A DNA stretch of 64,000 bases from JAJTFW01 sp046330075 (lineage in GTDB: Bacteria; Bacteroidota; Bacteroidia; AKYH767-A; OLB10). The position numbers and the translations under genes were made by a program. Positions within the stretch are counted from its first letter, which is position 1; each line of letters starts with the position of its first letter. Below are positions 8,484 to 15,465 of the stretch, piece after piece. The notes below the pieces were generated by a model. That model had not been told where the DNA came from. It worked only from the letters and a program-made list of their open reading frames with translations, and made no database searches. The DNA lies in contig JAXLTL010000005.1 of the NCBI GenBank assembly GCA_046330075.1, positions 62,001 to 126,000 on the forward strand. Direction: 5' to 3'.

Positions 8484-9953
8484 ATGAAACCGATTCACTC
8501 CCTCCTCCTGCTATTGTATCTCCTTATTGGCACTTTGTGTTATGGACAGGACAGCGAAACACGTCAGCTGGCCGAATTCGACCGTATTAAGATCCTCGAT
8601 AACGCTACCGTATATCTGCACATTGGCAGTCCGCAATCTGTACGGGTTGAAACAAAATCTCCGGTGAACGCTGTACGCACCGAGGTAGAAGACGGTGTAC
8701 TTGAAATTCATGGTCCACCCTCTGTTATTTATATTACCACTCCCTCTATCAAATCCATTGGCATAGCGGGAATCGGGAAAGTAGAATGTGACTCCACCCT
8801 GGCAGCATCCTCACTTCGCATCAACGTATCCGGATCAGGAAAAGTAAATCTTCCGGTCGCCATTGGCAAGCTCGAAATAGGCATCAGCGGCATGGGGAAA
8901 ATCAACTTAAGCGGAGAAGCGGAAAAAGCGGAGATCAATATCAGCGGAAGCGGAAAAATCGAAGCGAGCAATCTGAAAGTGAAAAGCTGCACAGCACATA
9001 TCAGCGGCGTTGGTAAATGCTACATCGACGTTACTGAATCGCTCGATATGCATGTTTCAGGTTCCGGTGCGATCTATTACAAAACCAAACCGGCCAATCT
9101 CACCGCCAATATCAGTGGCATCGGAAAATACGGCGTCATGAAAACAGAAGATGATGATGATGGAGAAACATCACGCAGCAGTTCATCTACTGGTGCCGGT
9201 GAAAGTGGAAGTACCACGGTGGTTGGACAGTCTGACAGCGATGACGACGATGATGACGACTATAACTTCCACTGGGATAGCGACAGTATCTTTCACATGC
9301 CTGAAAAAGCACGCTCACACTGGGGTGGAATCGACTTTGGGGTGAATCAGCTTATGTACAAGGACAATTTCAGCACCACACTTCCCGATGGTTATAGTTA
9401 CCTGGAACTCAACTCCGGAAAATCTATCAATGTTAACGTAAACATTTTTTACCACGACTTTCCGTTGTACAAACGCTATCTGATGTTCACTACCGGTATC
9501 GGCTTAAGTCTGAACAACTATCGCTTTAGCGACAACCGCACACTCATTGCAGATACGAACCGCGTAATGGCAGCTTATGATTACGATAAGAACAACAACC
9601 AGATCAAGTACGAAAAAAACAAGCTGGCTGTCAGTTATGTTACTCTTCCCCTGCTCCTGCAATGGAACAGCCGCGAGAAATTCGACAACAGCTTCCACGT
9701 CGCGGCCGGACTCCTCCTATCCTATAAATACAATTCGCATCTTAAACTCGTATATAAAGAAGATGGCGACCGTGAAAAAACCAAACGTCAGGATGAATTC
9801 AATATTGAACCCTTTCGTTATGATCTCACGCTGCGCTTAGGTTACGAATATTACACCCTCTATGCCAGCTACGCGATGAATAGTCTTTTCAAAGAAGGAA
9901 AAGGTCCGGAACTGCACCCATTCCAGGTAGGGGTGAATTTGTTTGGATGGTAA
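8484..9953 (+). CDS. GIN-domain (DUF2807) protein fused to an outer-membrane beta-barrel
   Basis: 489 residues with a signal peptide (MKPIHSLLLLLYLLIGTLCYGQ). The N-terminal half (about 30-215) is a head GIN/DUF2807 domain, seen as at least six coils with the signature (I/V)SG-x-G: VSGSGKVNL, ISGMGKINL, ISGSGKIEA, ISGVGKCYI, VSGSGAIYY, ISGIGKYGV. Then comes a low-complexity acidic and Ser-rich linker (about 222-262) with two Asp runs. The C-terminal half (about 275-489) looks like a PorT/OMP_b-brl type barrel (WGGIDFGVNQLMY, alternating hydrophobic strands, ending HPFQVGVNLFGW with an aromatic last residue). It lies 120 bases after the anti-sigma gene and could be a target or partner of that system. 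The GIN domain would face either the periplasm or the surface; orientation cannot be told. Confidence 0.8.
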   Translation: MKPIHSLLLLLYLLIGTLCYGQDSETRQLAEFDRIKILDNATVYLHIGSPQSVRVETKSPVNAVRTEVEDGVLEIHGPPSVIYITTPSIKSIGIAGIGKVECDSTLAASSLRINVSGSGKVNLPVAIGKLEIGISGMGKINLSGEAEKAEINISGSGKIEASNLKVKSCTAHISGVGKCYIDVTESLDMHVSGSGAIYYKTKPANLTANISGIGKYGVMKTEDDDDGETSRSSSSTGAGESGSTTVVGQSDSDDDDDDDYNFHWDSDSIFHMPEKARSHWGGIDFGVNQLMYKDNFSTTLPDGYSYLELNSGKSINVNVNIFYHDFPLYKRYLMFTTGIGLSLNNYRFSDNRTLIADTNRVMAAYDYDKNNNQIKYEKNKLAVSYVTLPLLLQWNSREKFDNSFHVAAGLLLSYKYNSHLKLVYKEDGDREKTKRQDEFNIEPFRYDLTLRLGYEYYTLYASYAMNSLFKEGKGPELHPFQVGVNLFGW

Positions 9954-9974
9954 GAGGGGAGTTTAAAGTTGAAA

Positions 9975-10300
9975 GTTTAAGGTTTAAGGTTGAGGCGAAG
10001 CCGAAATCCTGAGTGACCGAAGGGAACCTCAGGGTTTAAGGTTTAAGGTTGAGGCGAAGCCGAAATCCTGAGTGACCGAAGGGAACCTCAGGGTTTAAGG
10101 TTTAAGGTTGAGGCGAAGCCGATCCCGCATTGACATTCTGATAATGCGGGACTGAGTGATCGAAGAGCCTGCTCCGAGCTTGCCTCGGAGAACCTCAGGG
10201 TTTAAGGTTTAAGGTTGAGGCGAAGCCGATCCCGCATTGACATTCTGATAATGCGGGACTGAGTGACCGAAGGGAACCTCAGGGTTTAAGGTTTAAAGAT
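9975..10300. repeat. Intergenic direct-repeat array (59-bp unit and longer variants)
   Basis: A unit beginning gtttaaggtttaaggttgag and ending CCTCAGG starts at 9975, 10034, 10093, 10200 and (partial) 10284. The first two units are 59 bp. The third (107 bp) and fourth (84 bp) contain an inserted TCCCGCAT..ATGCGGGA hairpin. Each unit has an internal CCTGAG..CTCAGG inverted pair. No open frame is plausible here. Confidence 0.85.
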
Positions 10301-10301
10301 T

Positions 10302-10326
10302 AAATCCCGCTCTAAGAGCGGGATTT
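10302..10326 (+). terminator. Intrinsic terminator hairpin after the repeat array
   Basis: 11-bp perfect stem AAATCCCGCTC/GAGCGGGATTT with loop TAA, followed by ggttttt. It lies about 350 bases after the GIN/barrel gene stop, with the repeat array between. Confidence 0.65.
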
Positions 10327-10352
10327 GGTTTTTAGTTCAAATAGCAAAAGTG

Positions 10353-10476
10353 GTAGTGGCCGGTCGTGACCGGCATGAACCAATTACAACAAGAGGCATG
10401 TTGAGGCCTTTGGCCACCTCGGGAAGGGGCAATAGGGGCAAGAGATAGTAGTGGCCGGTCGTGACCGGCATGAACC
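10353..10476. repeat. Two copies of a 29-bp REP-like hairpin element
   Basis: Identical 29-bp copies at 10353-10381 and 10448-10476. Each contains the inverted repeat GCCGGTC-GT-GACCGGC preceded by GTAGTG and followed by ATGAACC. The spacer has no gene. The GTC/GAC half-site style resembles the palindrome at 56938-56965. Confidence 0.75.
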
Positions 10477-10591
10477 GACTACTACAAGTAGCAATAGTTT
10501 ATGAGAAGTTGCCAATTTTAACTTCCTAATACTTTAAGAATCTACTATTTAAAAGAGAACATCAGCAAATCTCCACAATCCCATTTATCCG

Positions 10592-10599
10592 TACTTTTG
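10592..10599 (+). promoter_or_regulatory. -7 promoter element (TACTTTTG) for the carboxyltransferase gene
   Basis: Exact TAnnTTTG match ending 17 bases before the ATG at 10616, the usual short-leader arrangement in Bacteroidota. No TTG at the preferred -33 distance. Confidence 0.5.
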
Positions 10600-10615
10600 T
10601 GCCTTTGTAACCCTT

Positions 10616-12163
10616 ATGGATCAGAAGTACGAACTACTCCGCAGCAAGCAGGAAGAAGCCCTCAAAGGTGGTGGAGAAACCCGCATAGCCTCACAGCACA
10701 AGAAAGGAAAACTTACAGCACGTGAACGTCTCCATTTCCTCCTCGATGAAGGAAGTTTTGAAGAGATCGGCATGTTTGTGACGCATCGTTCAATAGAATT
10801 CGGACTCGACCGAGAGCAATATCTTGGCGATGGTGTGGTAACCGGATACGGAACCATCGATGGTCGTCCGGTGTACGTATTTGCGCAGGACTTCACCGTT
10901 TTCGGAGGATCTCTTTCTGAAGCGCATGCCGGAAAAATCTGCCGCATCATGGACATGGCCATGCAAAACGGTGTTCCGGTGATCGGATTGAACGATTCCG
11001 GTGGGGCGCGTATACAGGAAGGCGTGGTTTCCCTCGGTGGTTATGCTGATATTTTCTATCGCAACACGATTGCTTCCGGCGTGATTCCGCAAATCAGCGC
11101 CATCATGGGACCCTGTGCCGGCGGTGCTGTTTATTCTCCCGCCATCACCGATTTTATTCTGATGGTAGAAAATACCAGCTACATGTTTGTGACCGGTCCG
11201 AACGTTGTAAAAACGGTTACGCACGAAGAAGTCAGCAGTGAAGATCTCGGTGGAGCCTCTGCACACAGTACAAAATCGGGCGTTACGCATTTCTCCTGCG
11301 CCAATGAAATTGAATGTATCCGGCATATCAAGCGACTGCTGAGTTACGTGCCTTCCAACTGCGAAGAAACGCCTCCTTCACGCCCTTACGAACCAGGTAA
11401 TGAAGTACGCTCTGCACTGAACAAAGTAGTGCCGGAGAACCCGAATCAGCCCTACGATATCCGTGATGTCATCAATGAAGTAATCGACGATGACGGAGAA
11501 GGTTTCTTTGAAGTACATAAAAACTTTGCTGAAAACATCGTTGTTGGATTTGCCCGACTCGGCGGACGATCCATCGGCATCGTGGCCAACCAGCCTGCCT
11601 ATCTCGCCGGCGTACTGGATATACACTCCAGTACCAAGGCTGCAAGGTTTGTACGTTTTTGCGATTGTTTTAATGTACCCTTGCTGGTATTTGAAGATGT
11701 TCCCGGCTTCCTTCCCGGCACCGACCAGGAATGGAACGGCATCATCACCAACGGTGCCAAACTCCTGTATGCATTCAGCGAAGCTACAGTGCCGCGTATC
11801 ACCGTTATCACCCGCAAAGCGTATGGCGGAGCCTACGATGTCATGAATTCGAAGCACATCGGAGCTGACATGAACTATGCATGGCCATCTGCTGAGATTG
11901 CCGTAATGGGGGCGCGAGGTGCTGCTGAGATCATTTTCAAGGGAGAAATATCTAAATCAGCGGATCCTGCGGCGAAGCTCAAAGAAAAAGAAGAGGAGTA
12001 CATCAACCACTTTGCGAATCCTTATCGTGCCGCTGAACGAGGATATATCGACGAAGTTATTCTTCCCGAACAAACCCGTCAGAAGCTCATCACGGCATTC
12101 AAAATGCTCGAAAACAAAGTGGCAAAGCTGCCGAGGAAGAAACACGGTAATATCCCCTTGTAA
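10616..12163 (+). CDS. Acyl-CoA (propionyl/methylmalonyl-CoA) carboxyltransferase, beta subunit
   Basis: 515-residue carboxyltransferase of the biotin-dependent acyl-CoA carboxylase family (PccB/MmdA type). It moves a carboxyl group between carboxybiotin and an acyl-CoA, most likely propionyl-CoA. The N-terminal crotonase-like half has HKKGKLTARERLHFLLDEGSFEE, GLNDSGGARIQEG and MGPCAGGAVYSPAITDF (oxyanion-hole glycines). The C-terminal half has FEDVPGFLPGTDQEWNGII and TRKAYGGAYDVMNSKHIGAD, and the end NKVAKLPRKKHGNIPL is characteristic of the PccB/MmdA group. The length is normal. No biotin carboxylase, biotin carrier or decarboxylase membrane subunit lies nearby, so the choice between propionyl-CoA carboxylase and methylmalonyl-CoA decarboxylase cannot be made here. 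Confidence 0.93.
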   Translation: MDQKYELLRSKQEEALKGGGETRIASQHKKGKLTARERLHFLLDEGSFEEIGMFVTHRSIEFGLDREQYLGDGVVTGYGTIDGRPVYVFAQDFTVFGGSLSEAHAGKICRIMDMAMQNGVPVIGLNDSGGARIQEGVVSLGGYADIFYRNTIASGVIPQISAIMGPCAGGAVYSPAITDFILMVENTSYMFVTGPNVVKTVTHEEVSSEDLGGASAHSTKSGVTHFSCANEIECIRHIKRLLSYVPSNCEETPPSRPYEPGNEVRSALNKVVPENPNQPYDIRDVINEVIDDDGEGFFEVHKNFAENIVVGFARLGGRSIGIVANQPAYLAGVLDIHSSTKAARFVRFCDCFNVPLLVFEDVPGFLPGTDQEWNGIITNGAKLLYAFSEATVPRITVITRKAYGGAYDVMNSKHIGADMNYAWPSAEIAVMGARGAAEIIFKGEISKSADPAAKLKEKEEEYINHFANPYRAAERGYIDEVILPEQTRQKLITAFKMLENKVAKLPRKKHGNIPL

Positions 12164-12184
12164 GATCTTACATACTGAATATCC

Positions 12185-12219
12185 AACCCCGGGGCCATCG
12201 CTTCCGGGGTTTGCTTTTT
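12185..12219 (+). terminator. Intrinsic terminator after the carboxyltransferase gene
   Basis: 8-bp stem AACCCCGG/CCGGGGTT (12185-12192, 12204-12211) followed by tgcttttt. Confidence 0.8.
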
Positions 12220-12358
12220 GTAAGAAATGGGGCTTATCCGTAATGATTTTCACCCTTTCGAATACAAGTTTTCACCCGAATCAGGCCTCTTTTAGCCAAA
12301 ACAAAGGAGGGAAAGGATGCTTCCCGGGGGTTATTTGCATACGAAGCACATAACACAC

Positions 12359-12628
12359 ATGATTAAAGACGCACCCTCTGTTGAACAATTCAACGCCCTG
12401 AGTTTCGATGAAAAAGCCTGGCACGTATGGCACCACGCCACCTTTATGATCGTCCGCCAGAACAAACAATACCGGGTAAACCTCTACCATATGAACGGAT
12501 ACTATATCCAGCTATGGTACCACGTTAAACGAAACCGTATTGATAAAATCGCTGCTACTTATAGTACGCGGGTGATGGATCCTTACCTGAAAATGATAGA
12601 AATTAAAGAGTTGTTCCCTGATAATTGA
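12359..12628 (+). CDS. Small hypothetical cytoplasmic protein
   Basis: 89 residues from the ATG at 12359 (MIKDAPSVEQFNALSFDEKAWHVWHHATFM). There is no signal peptide or membrane span. It is rich in aromatic residues and His (YRVNLYHMNGYYIQLWYHVKRNRIDKI), suggesting a compact alpha/beta fold. I recognise the style of a small Bacteroidota-specific conserved protein but cannot name a function. An in-frame ATG at 12317 has a well-placed AGGAGG (12305-12310) and would add 14 residues, so the start is uncertain. It ends with its own terminator. Confidence 0.7.
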   Translation: MIKDAPSVEQFNALSFDEKAWHVWHHATFMIVRQNKQYRVNLYHMNGYYIQLWYHVKRNRIDKIAATYSTRVMDPYLKMIEIKELFPDN

Positions 12629-12650
12629 CATCAACCGTTAATCCGAGGAA

Positions 12651-12676
12651 AGGCTGCACGCAAGTGTGGCCTTTTT
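12651..12676 (+). terminator. Intrinsic terminator with a GCAA tetraloop
   Basis: 9-bp stem (12651-12659 with 12664-12672, two G-U pairs) closed by a GNRA loop GCAA, followed by a T-run. It lies 22 bases after the small gene's stop. Confidence 0.8.
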
Positions 12677-12787
12677 ATTTTCAGGACCCTGAAATTTACA
12701 ATTAATTGGTTATCATGTATTTAATGGGCCTGTTGGCGACATGGTTAAAAGTCATAATTTCTTAATTAGGGGTGCAGGTATTATCAC

Positions 12788-12795
12788 TAATTTTG
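12788..12795 (+). promoter_or_regulatory. -7 promoter element (TAATTTTG)
   Basis: Exact TAnnTTTG match ending 25 bases before the ATG of the lamin-tail protein gene at 12821. The -33 region has only a weak TTA. Confidence 0.5.
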
Positions 12796-12820
12796 CCCTT
12801 CATTACGAAAATCATTACTG

Positions 12821-13711
12821 ATGAAAAAAATCTACTCTCTTATTGCGCTGTTCAGCCTGATTACCCTTCAGGGAATGTCGCAAGGTTTGGTGATCAATGA
12901 AATTGATTACGACCAGCCTTCTGTTGACAGTGCTGAATTCATTGAACTTTACAATGCCGGCAGCAGTGCTGTGAATCTTGGTGACTATACGTTAACCCTG
13001 ATGAACGGAAATAACAATACGTTATATGATTCAATTGCGCTTCCGTCGCAAAGCTTAAACCCCGGTGATTATTTTGTAATCTGCTCGGGTTATGGCAAGA
13101 CGCCAAACTGCGACATGGTTAAAACAAATGCACCTGCTACTGGCTGGATTCAAAACGGATCACCCGATGCCGTTGGTCTCCGCGAAAACAGCAGCGGTAA
13201 CCTCATCGACGCAGTGAGCTACGAAGGAAGTTGCCTTGCTCCCTATGTAAATGGAACAGGTCTTCCATTGGCAAACAGCGACACTGCGCAATCAGACAGT
13301 ATCGCAAGCCGATACCTGAGCATTTCACGTTATCCTGATGGTGCTGACAGCAACAACGATTCACTTGACTGGAACCGCGTTTGTGCTACACCGGGCTATG
13401 CAAATACCAACGCTAACAGCAATTGTCCTGCTCCAACATCCGGACTTCTTTCAGTAGCTGCACATAAATCTGTGTCTGTTTATCCGAACCCTTCACGCGG
13501 TATCATTAATCTTGATCTGAAAGCCATTGCTGCACGTGAAGTGAAAGTGGTGGTGAACAACATGATTGGAAATGAAGTGATGAACACTGTTGCCAAAAAC
13601 AATAACGGTGCTGCTCAGCTTGATCTCAGCGACCTTCAAAACGGTGTTTACATCGTCAAGATTACAACTGCTTCAGGAAGTTATGTACAACGTGTAGTAC
13701 TGAAAAAATAA
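12821..13711 (+). CDS. Lamin-tail-domain surface protein with T9SS sorting domain
   Basis: 296 residues, exported. Signal peptide MKKIYSLIALFSLITLQGMSQ. A lamin tail domain (LTD, about 22-185) is recognised by LVINEIDYDQPSVDSAEFIELYNAG, then NLGDYTLTLMNG, LNPGDYFVICS and VGLRENSSGNLIDAVSYEG. After a short linker the type A T9SS C-terminal domain (about 215-296) starts at VSVYPNPSRG and ends NGVYIVKITTASGSYVQRVVLKK, so it should cross the outer membrane by T9SS and be attached or released at the surface. LTDs in bacterial secreted proteins are common and usually non-catalytic. No catalytic motif is seen. It is followed by a bidirectional terminator and then the insertion sequence. Confidence 0.88.
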   Translation: MKKIYSLIALFSLITLQGMSQGLVINEIDYDQPSVDSAEFIELYNAGSSAVNLGDYTLTLMNGNNNTLYDSIALPSQSLNPGDYFVICSGYGKTPNCDMVKTNAPATGWIQNGSPDAVGLRENSSGNLIDAVSYEGSCLAPYVNGTGLPLANSDTAQSDSIASRYLSISRYPDGADSNNDSLDWNRVCATPGYANTNANSNCPAPTSGLLSVAAHKSVSVYPNPSRGIINLDLKAIAAREVKVVVNNMIGNEVMNTVAKNNNGAAQLDLSDLQNGVYIVKITTASGSYVQRVVLKK

Positions 13712-13728
13712 AGAAACCTGTTTTCATT

Positions 13729-13763
13729 AAAAAAGGCTGTCACCAATCGACAGCCTTTTTTTT
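13729..13763. terminator. Bidirectional intrinsic terminator
   Basis: 7-bp stem GGCTGTC/GACAGCC (13735-13741, 13749-13755) with A6 on the left and T8 on the right. It ends the lamin-tail gene and, before the insertion, would also have ended the small minus-strand zinc-ribbon gene. Confidence 0.85.
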
Positions 13764-13809
13764 ATCGCATCTCCCGTCCTGAAATAGGTTGACACAAAAC
13801 AACCTAGAA

Positions 13810-14184
13810 ATGGGAAAATATGAAAGAAAAAAACGCACCCAAAGGGATTACAGTCTAGCCTTTAAATTGCAGGTTGTAGGCGAGATTGAAAGAGGGGAAT
13901 TGAATTTTGATCAGGCCAATCGGAAATACGGAATTCAGGGAAACTGCACGGTGTCGAAATGGGTGAAAAAATACAGTACTTTGTCCTGGGATCAATTGCC
14001 CACTGTACATATGAAGAAAACACCTGAGCAACGGATAAAAGAGTTAGAGGCGCAACTGGCTAAGGAGAAGGAGAAAGTTCATATTCTGAACACGGCCATC
14101 GATATTGCTGATGAGATGCTTAACACGGACATCCGAAAAAAGTATTTACCCGAGTCGTTGAAAAAACTAAGAAAGAATCCCTGA
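13810..14184 (+). CDS. IS3-family transposase OrfA
   Basis: 124 residues from the ATG at 13810; an upstream TTG at 13789 lies inside the terminal repeat and is unlikely. It has an N-terminal helix-turn-helix (RDYSLAFKLQVVGEIERGEL...NRKYGIQGNCTVSKWVKKY) that recognises the IS ends, followed by a leucine-zipper-like coiled coil (EQRIKELEAQLAKEKEKVHILNTAI) for multimerisation. The end of the frame carries the A-AAA-AAG slippery site used to make the OrfAB fusion transposase. Confidence 0.9.
   Translation: MGKYERKKRTQRDYSLAFKLQVVGEIERGELNFDQANRKYGIQGNCTVSKWVKKYSTLSWDQLPTVHMKKTPEQRIKELEAQLAKEKEKVHILNTAIDIADEMLNTDIRKKYLPESLKKLRKNP
14136..14142 (+). promoter_or_regulatory. Programmed -1 ribosomal frameshift heptamer with downstream stem
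   Basis: A-AAA-AAG in the OrfA zero frame (codons CGA AAA AAG at 14134-14142). Five bases downstream, ACCCGAGT (14148-14155) can pair perfectly with ACTCGGGT (14213-14220), giving an 8-bp long-range stem. Inside its loop lies a short hairpin CCTGA-AA-TCAGG. The -1 frame is open from the slip site into OrfB. Confidence 0.8.
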
Positions 14185-15062
14185 AATCAGGAGTCTTGGG
14201 CGTTTGCCAACTACTCGGGTTCAGCCGACAAGCCTATTATAAGCATCAAGTTGACAGATCAAGGCGAAAGGATGAACTAGTTCAGGTCAGAGACATGGTC
14301 ATGCGTATTCGTAGTCAGATGCCACGTATTGGCACCCGTAAGCTCCTCTACCTTCTTGGTGATGATCTTAAGCGTATGAATATCAAAATGGGGAGGGACG
14401 TTCTTTTTAACTTTCTACGAGCAGAACATTTATTGATAAGGCCAAAAAGAAGCTATGTCAAAACCACTAATTCCAAACATTGGATGAAGCGGTATCCCAA
14501 TCTGGTAGAGAACATGTCTCTTACCAGACCTGAACAGGTGTGGGTAAGTGATATTACATACATTAAAACAGATGATGGCCATTATTACCTAAGTCTGGTA
14601 ACCGATGCTTACTCCAAAAAAATCATGGGGTATGCCTTATGTAACAACCTGTCTGTCGAAGGACCCTTACAGGCGATAGAAATGGCCATCAAGGCCAGAA
14701 ACTATAAGAACCAGAAACTCATACATCATTCTGATCGGGGGCTTCAGTATTGTTCGTCTGAATACGTGGAGCGATTAAAAACTAATAATATCGCCATCAG
14801 CATGACTCAAAACGGAGATCCTTACGAAAATGCTATAGCAGAGCGAGTTAACGGAATCCTAAAGTATGAGTTCCTTTGGATCAATGGATTTAAGGATCAT
14901 TTGCAAGCTGTTAAAGGAATAACCGAGTCTATAAATATCTACAATAAACAACGACCTCACTTAAGTTGCAGAATGCTAACACCAGAAAAAGCACATCGTC
15001 AGCGGAGTATTGTATTGAAAAAATGGAAAAAGCCCCAGGAAACAACTGCTCCCGAGGCTTGA
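14142..15062 (+). CDS. IS3-family transposase OrfB (frameshift product, DDE integrase core)
   Basis: Catalytic half of the OrfAB transposase, read in the -1 frame entered at the slippery site, so the coordinates start at the shift; the first start-like codon (TTG) is at 14196. It has the HTH_21-like region (RIRSQMPRIGTRKLLYLL) and an rve integrase core. The DDE triad is visible: Asp in WVSDITYIKT, Asp in IHHSDRGLQY and Glu in NAIAERVNGILKYEF, with 35 residues between the second Asp and the Glu, the DD(35)E spacing of IS3. Counted from 14196 these are residues 119, 180 and 216. The frame is uninterrupted and ends 28 bases before the right inverted repeat. Confidence 0.93.
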   Translation, partial: VFTRVVEKTKKESLKSGVLGVCQLLGFSRQAYYKHQVDRSRRKDELVQVRDMVMRIRSQMPRIGTRKLLYLLGDDLKRMNIKMGRDVLFNFLRAEHLLIRPKRSYVKTTNSKHWMKRYPNLVENMSLTRPEQVWVSDITYIKTDDGHYYLSLVTDAYSKKIMGYALCNNLSVEGPLQAIEMAIKARNYKNQKLIHHSDRGLQYCSSEYVERLKTNNIAISMTQNGDPYENAIAERVNGILKYEFLWINGFKDHLQAVKGITESINIYNKQRPHLSCRMLTPEKAHRQRSIVLKKWKKPQETTAPEA

Positions 15063-15092
15063 ATTTATACTAACTTTACAACTTCTAACCTG

Positions 15093-15305
15093 TCAACTTT
15101 TTTCAGGACTAGTCAGCATATGCAGCTGGATTTCTGTGCGGACTCTGCGTATTATCCGTTGTTCATGCAGACAGGCATGACAGAGGTAACGCTTGACTTT
15201 ATACAAACCGAATGTCATTTTCGTAAATTGCAGATCCGCGGGATTCCGTCCGATCCGATCCATTTTATTGCCACATTTTGAGCAGTTGACGATTGTCCTC
15301 ATCAT
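15093..15305 (-). CDS. Small zinc-ribbon-like protein with its 3' end replaced by the IS
   Basis: 70 residues with two Cys pairs, CSKCGNK (residue 8) and CHAC (residue 42), spaced like a zinc ribbon. There is no signal peptide; the function is unknown. The last five codons (SPEKS) and the TGA stop come from the IS right terminal repeat. Joining the sequence left of the IS directly to 15110 restores AGG GAG ATG CGA TAA, so the original protein would have ended LTREMR, just before the terminator at 13729-13763. The insertion therefore changed only a few C-terminal residues and separated the gene from its terminator. Confidence 0.6.
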   Translation of the reverse strand: MMRTIVNCSKCGNKMDRIGRNPADLQFTKMTFGLYKVKRYLCHACLHEQRIIRRVRTEIQLHMLTSPEKS

Positions 15306-15410
15306 GAATTAAACTTTGCAGCAAAGATGGCTTGCCGTTGATATAAAAATGTTATCTGCGGCTTATGGATATATTAAATCCAAGGCTGCGGCCATCACCG
15401 CAATCCGTCA

Positions 15411-15440
15411 AAATAAAAAGGCGGATCATTTGGATCCGCC
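15411..15440 (-). terminator. Intrinsic terminator after the M36 peptidase gene
   Basis: 8-bp stem GGCGGATC/GATCCGCC (15420-15427, 15433-15440), followed on the minus strand by a T-rich tract (cttttta). Confidence 0.8.
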
Positions 15441-15465
15441 TCGTATTCTCAGGGTCATCGTTTAA

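Larger units (their letters stand above)
13776..15109 (+). mobile_element. Complete IS3-family insertion sequence
   Basis: A 1334-bp element bounded by 19-bp terminal inverted repeats at 13776-13794 and 15091-15109 (GTCCTGAAATAGGTTGACA against GTCCTGAAAAAAGTTGACA, 17 of 19 identical). It carries orfA and orfB in 0/-1 register with a slippery heptamer, the classical IS3 layout (IS150/IS51-like). No target-site duplication is visible at the flanks (ctccc on the left, tagtc on the right), so the duplication is lost or the ends differ by a few bases from my call. All parts are intact, so it may be active. Confidence 0.9.

Noticed and set aside
10616..12163. Naming the carboxyltransferase accC/mmdA/pccB definitely
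   Set aside because: No partner subunits are in the window to decide between carboxylase and decarboxylase.
13789..13809. TTG at 13789 as the start of OrfA
   Set aside because: It lies inside the left terminal inverted repeat; the ATG at 13810 starts the conserved part.
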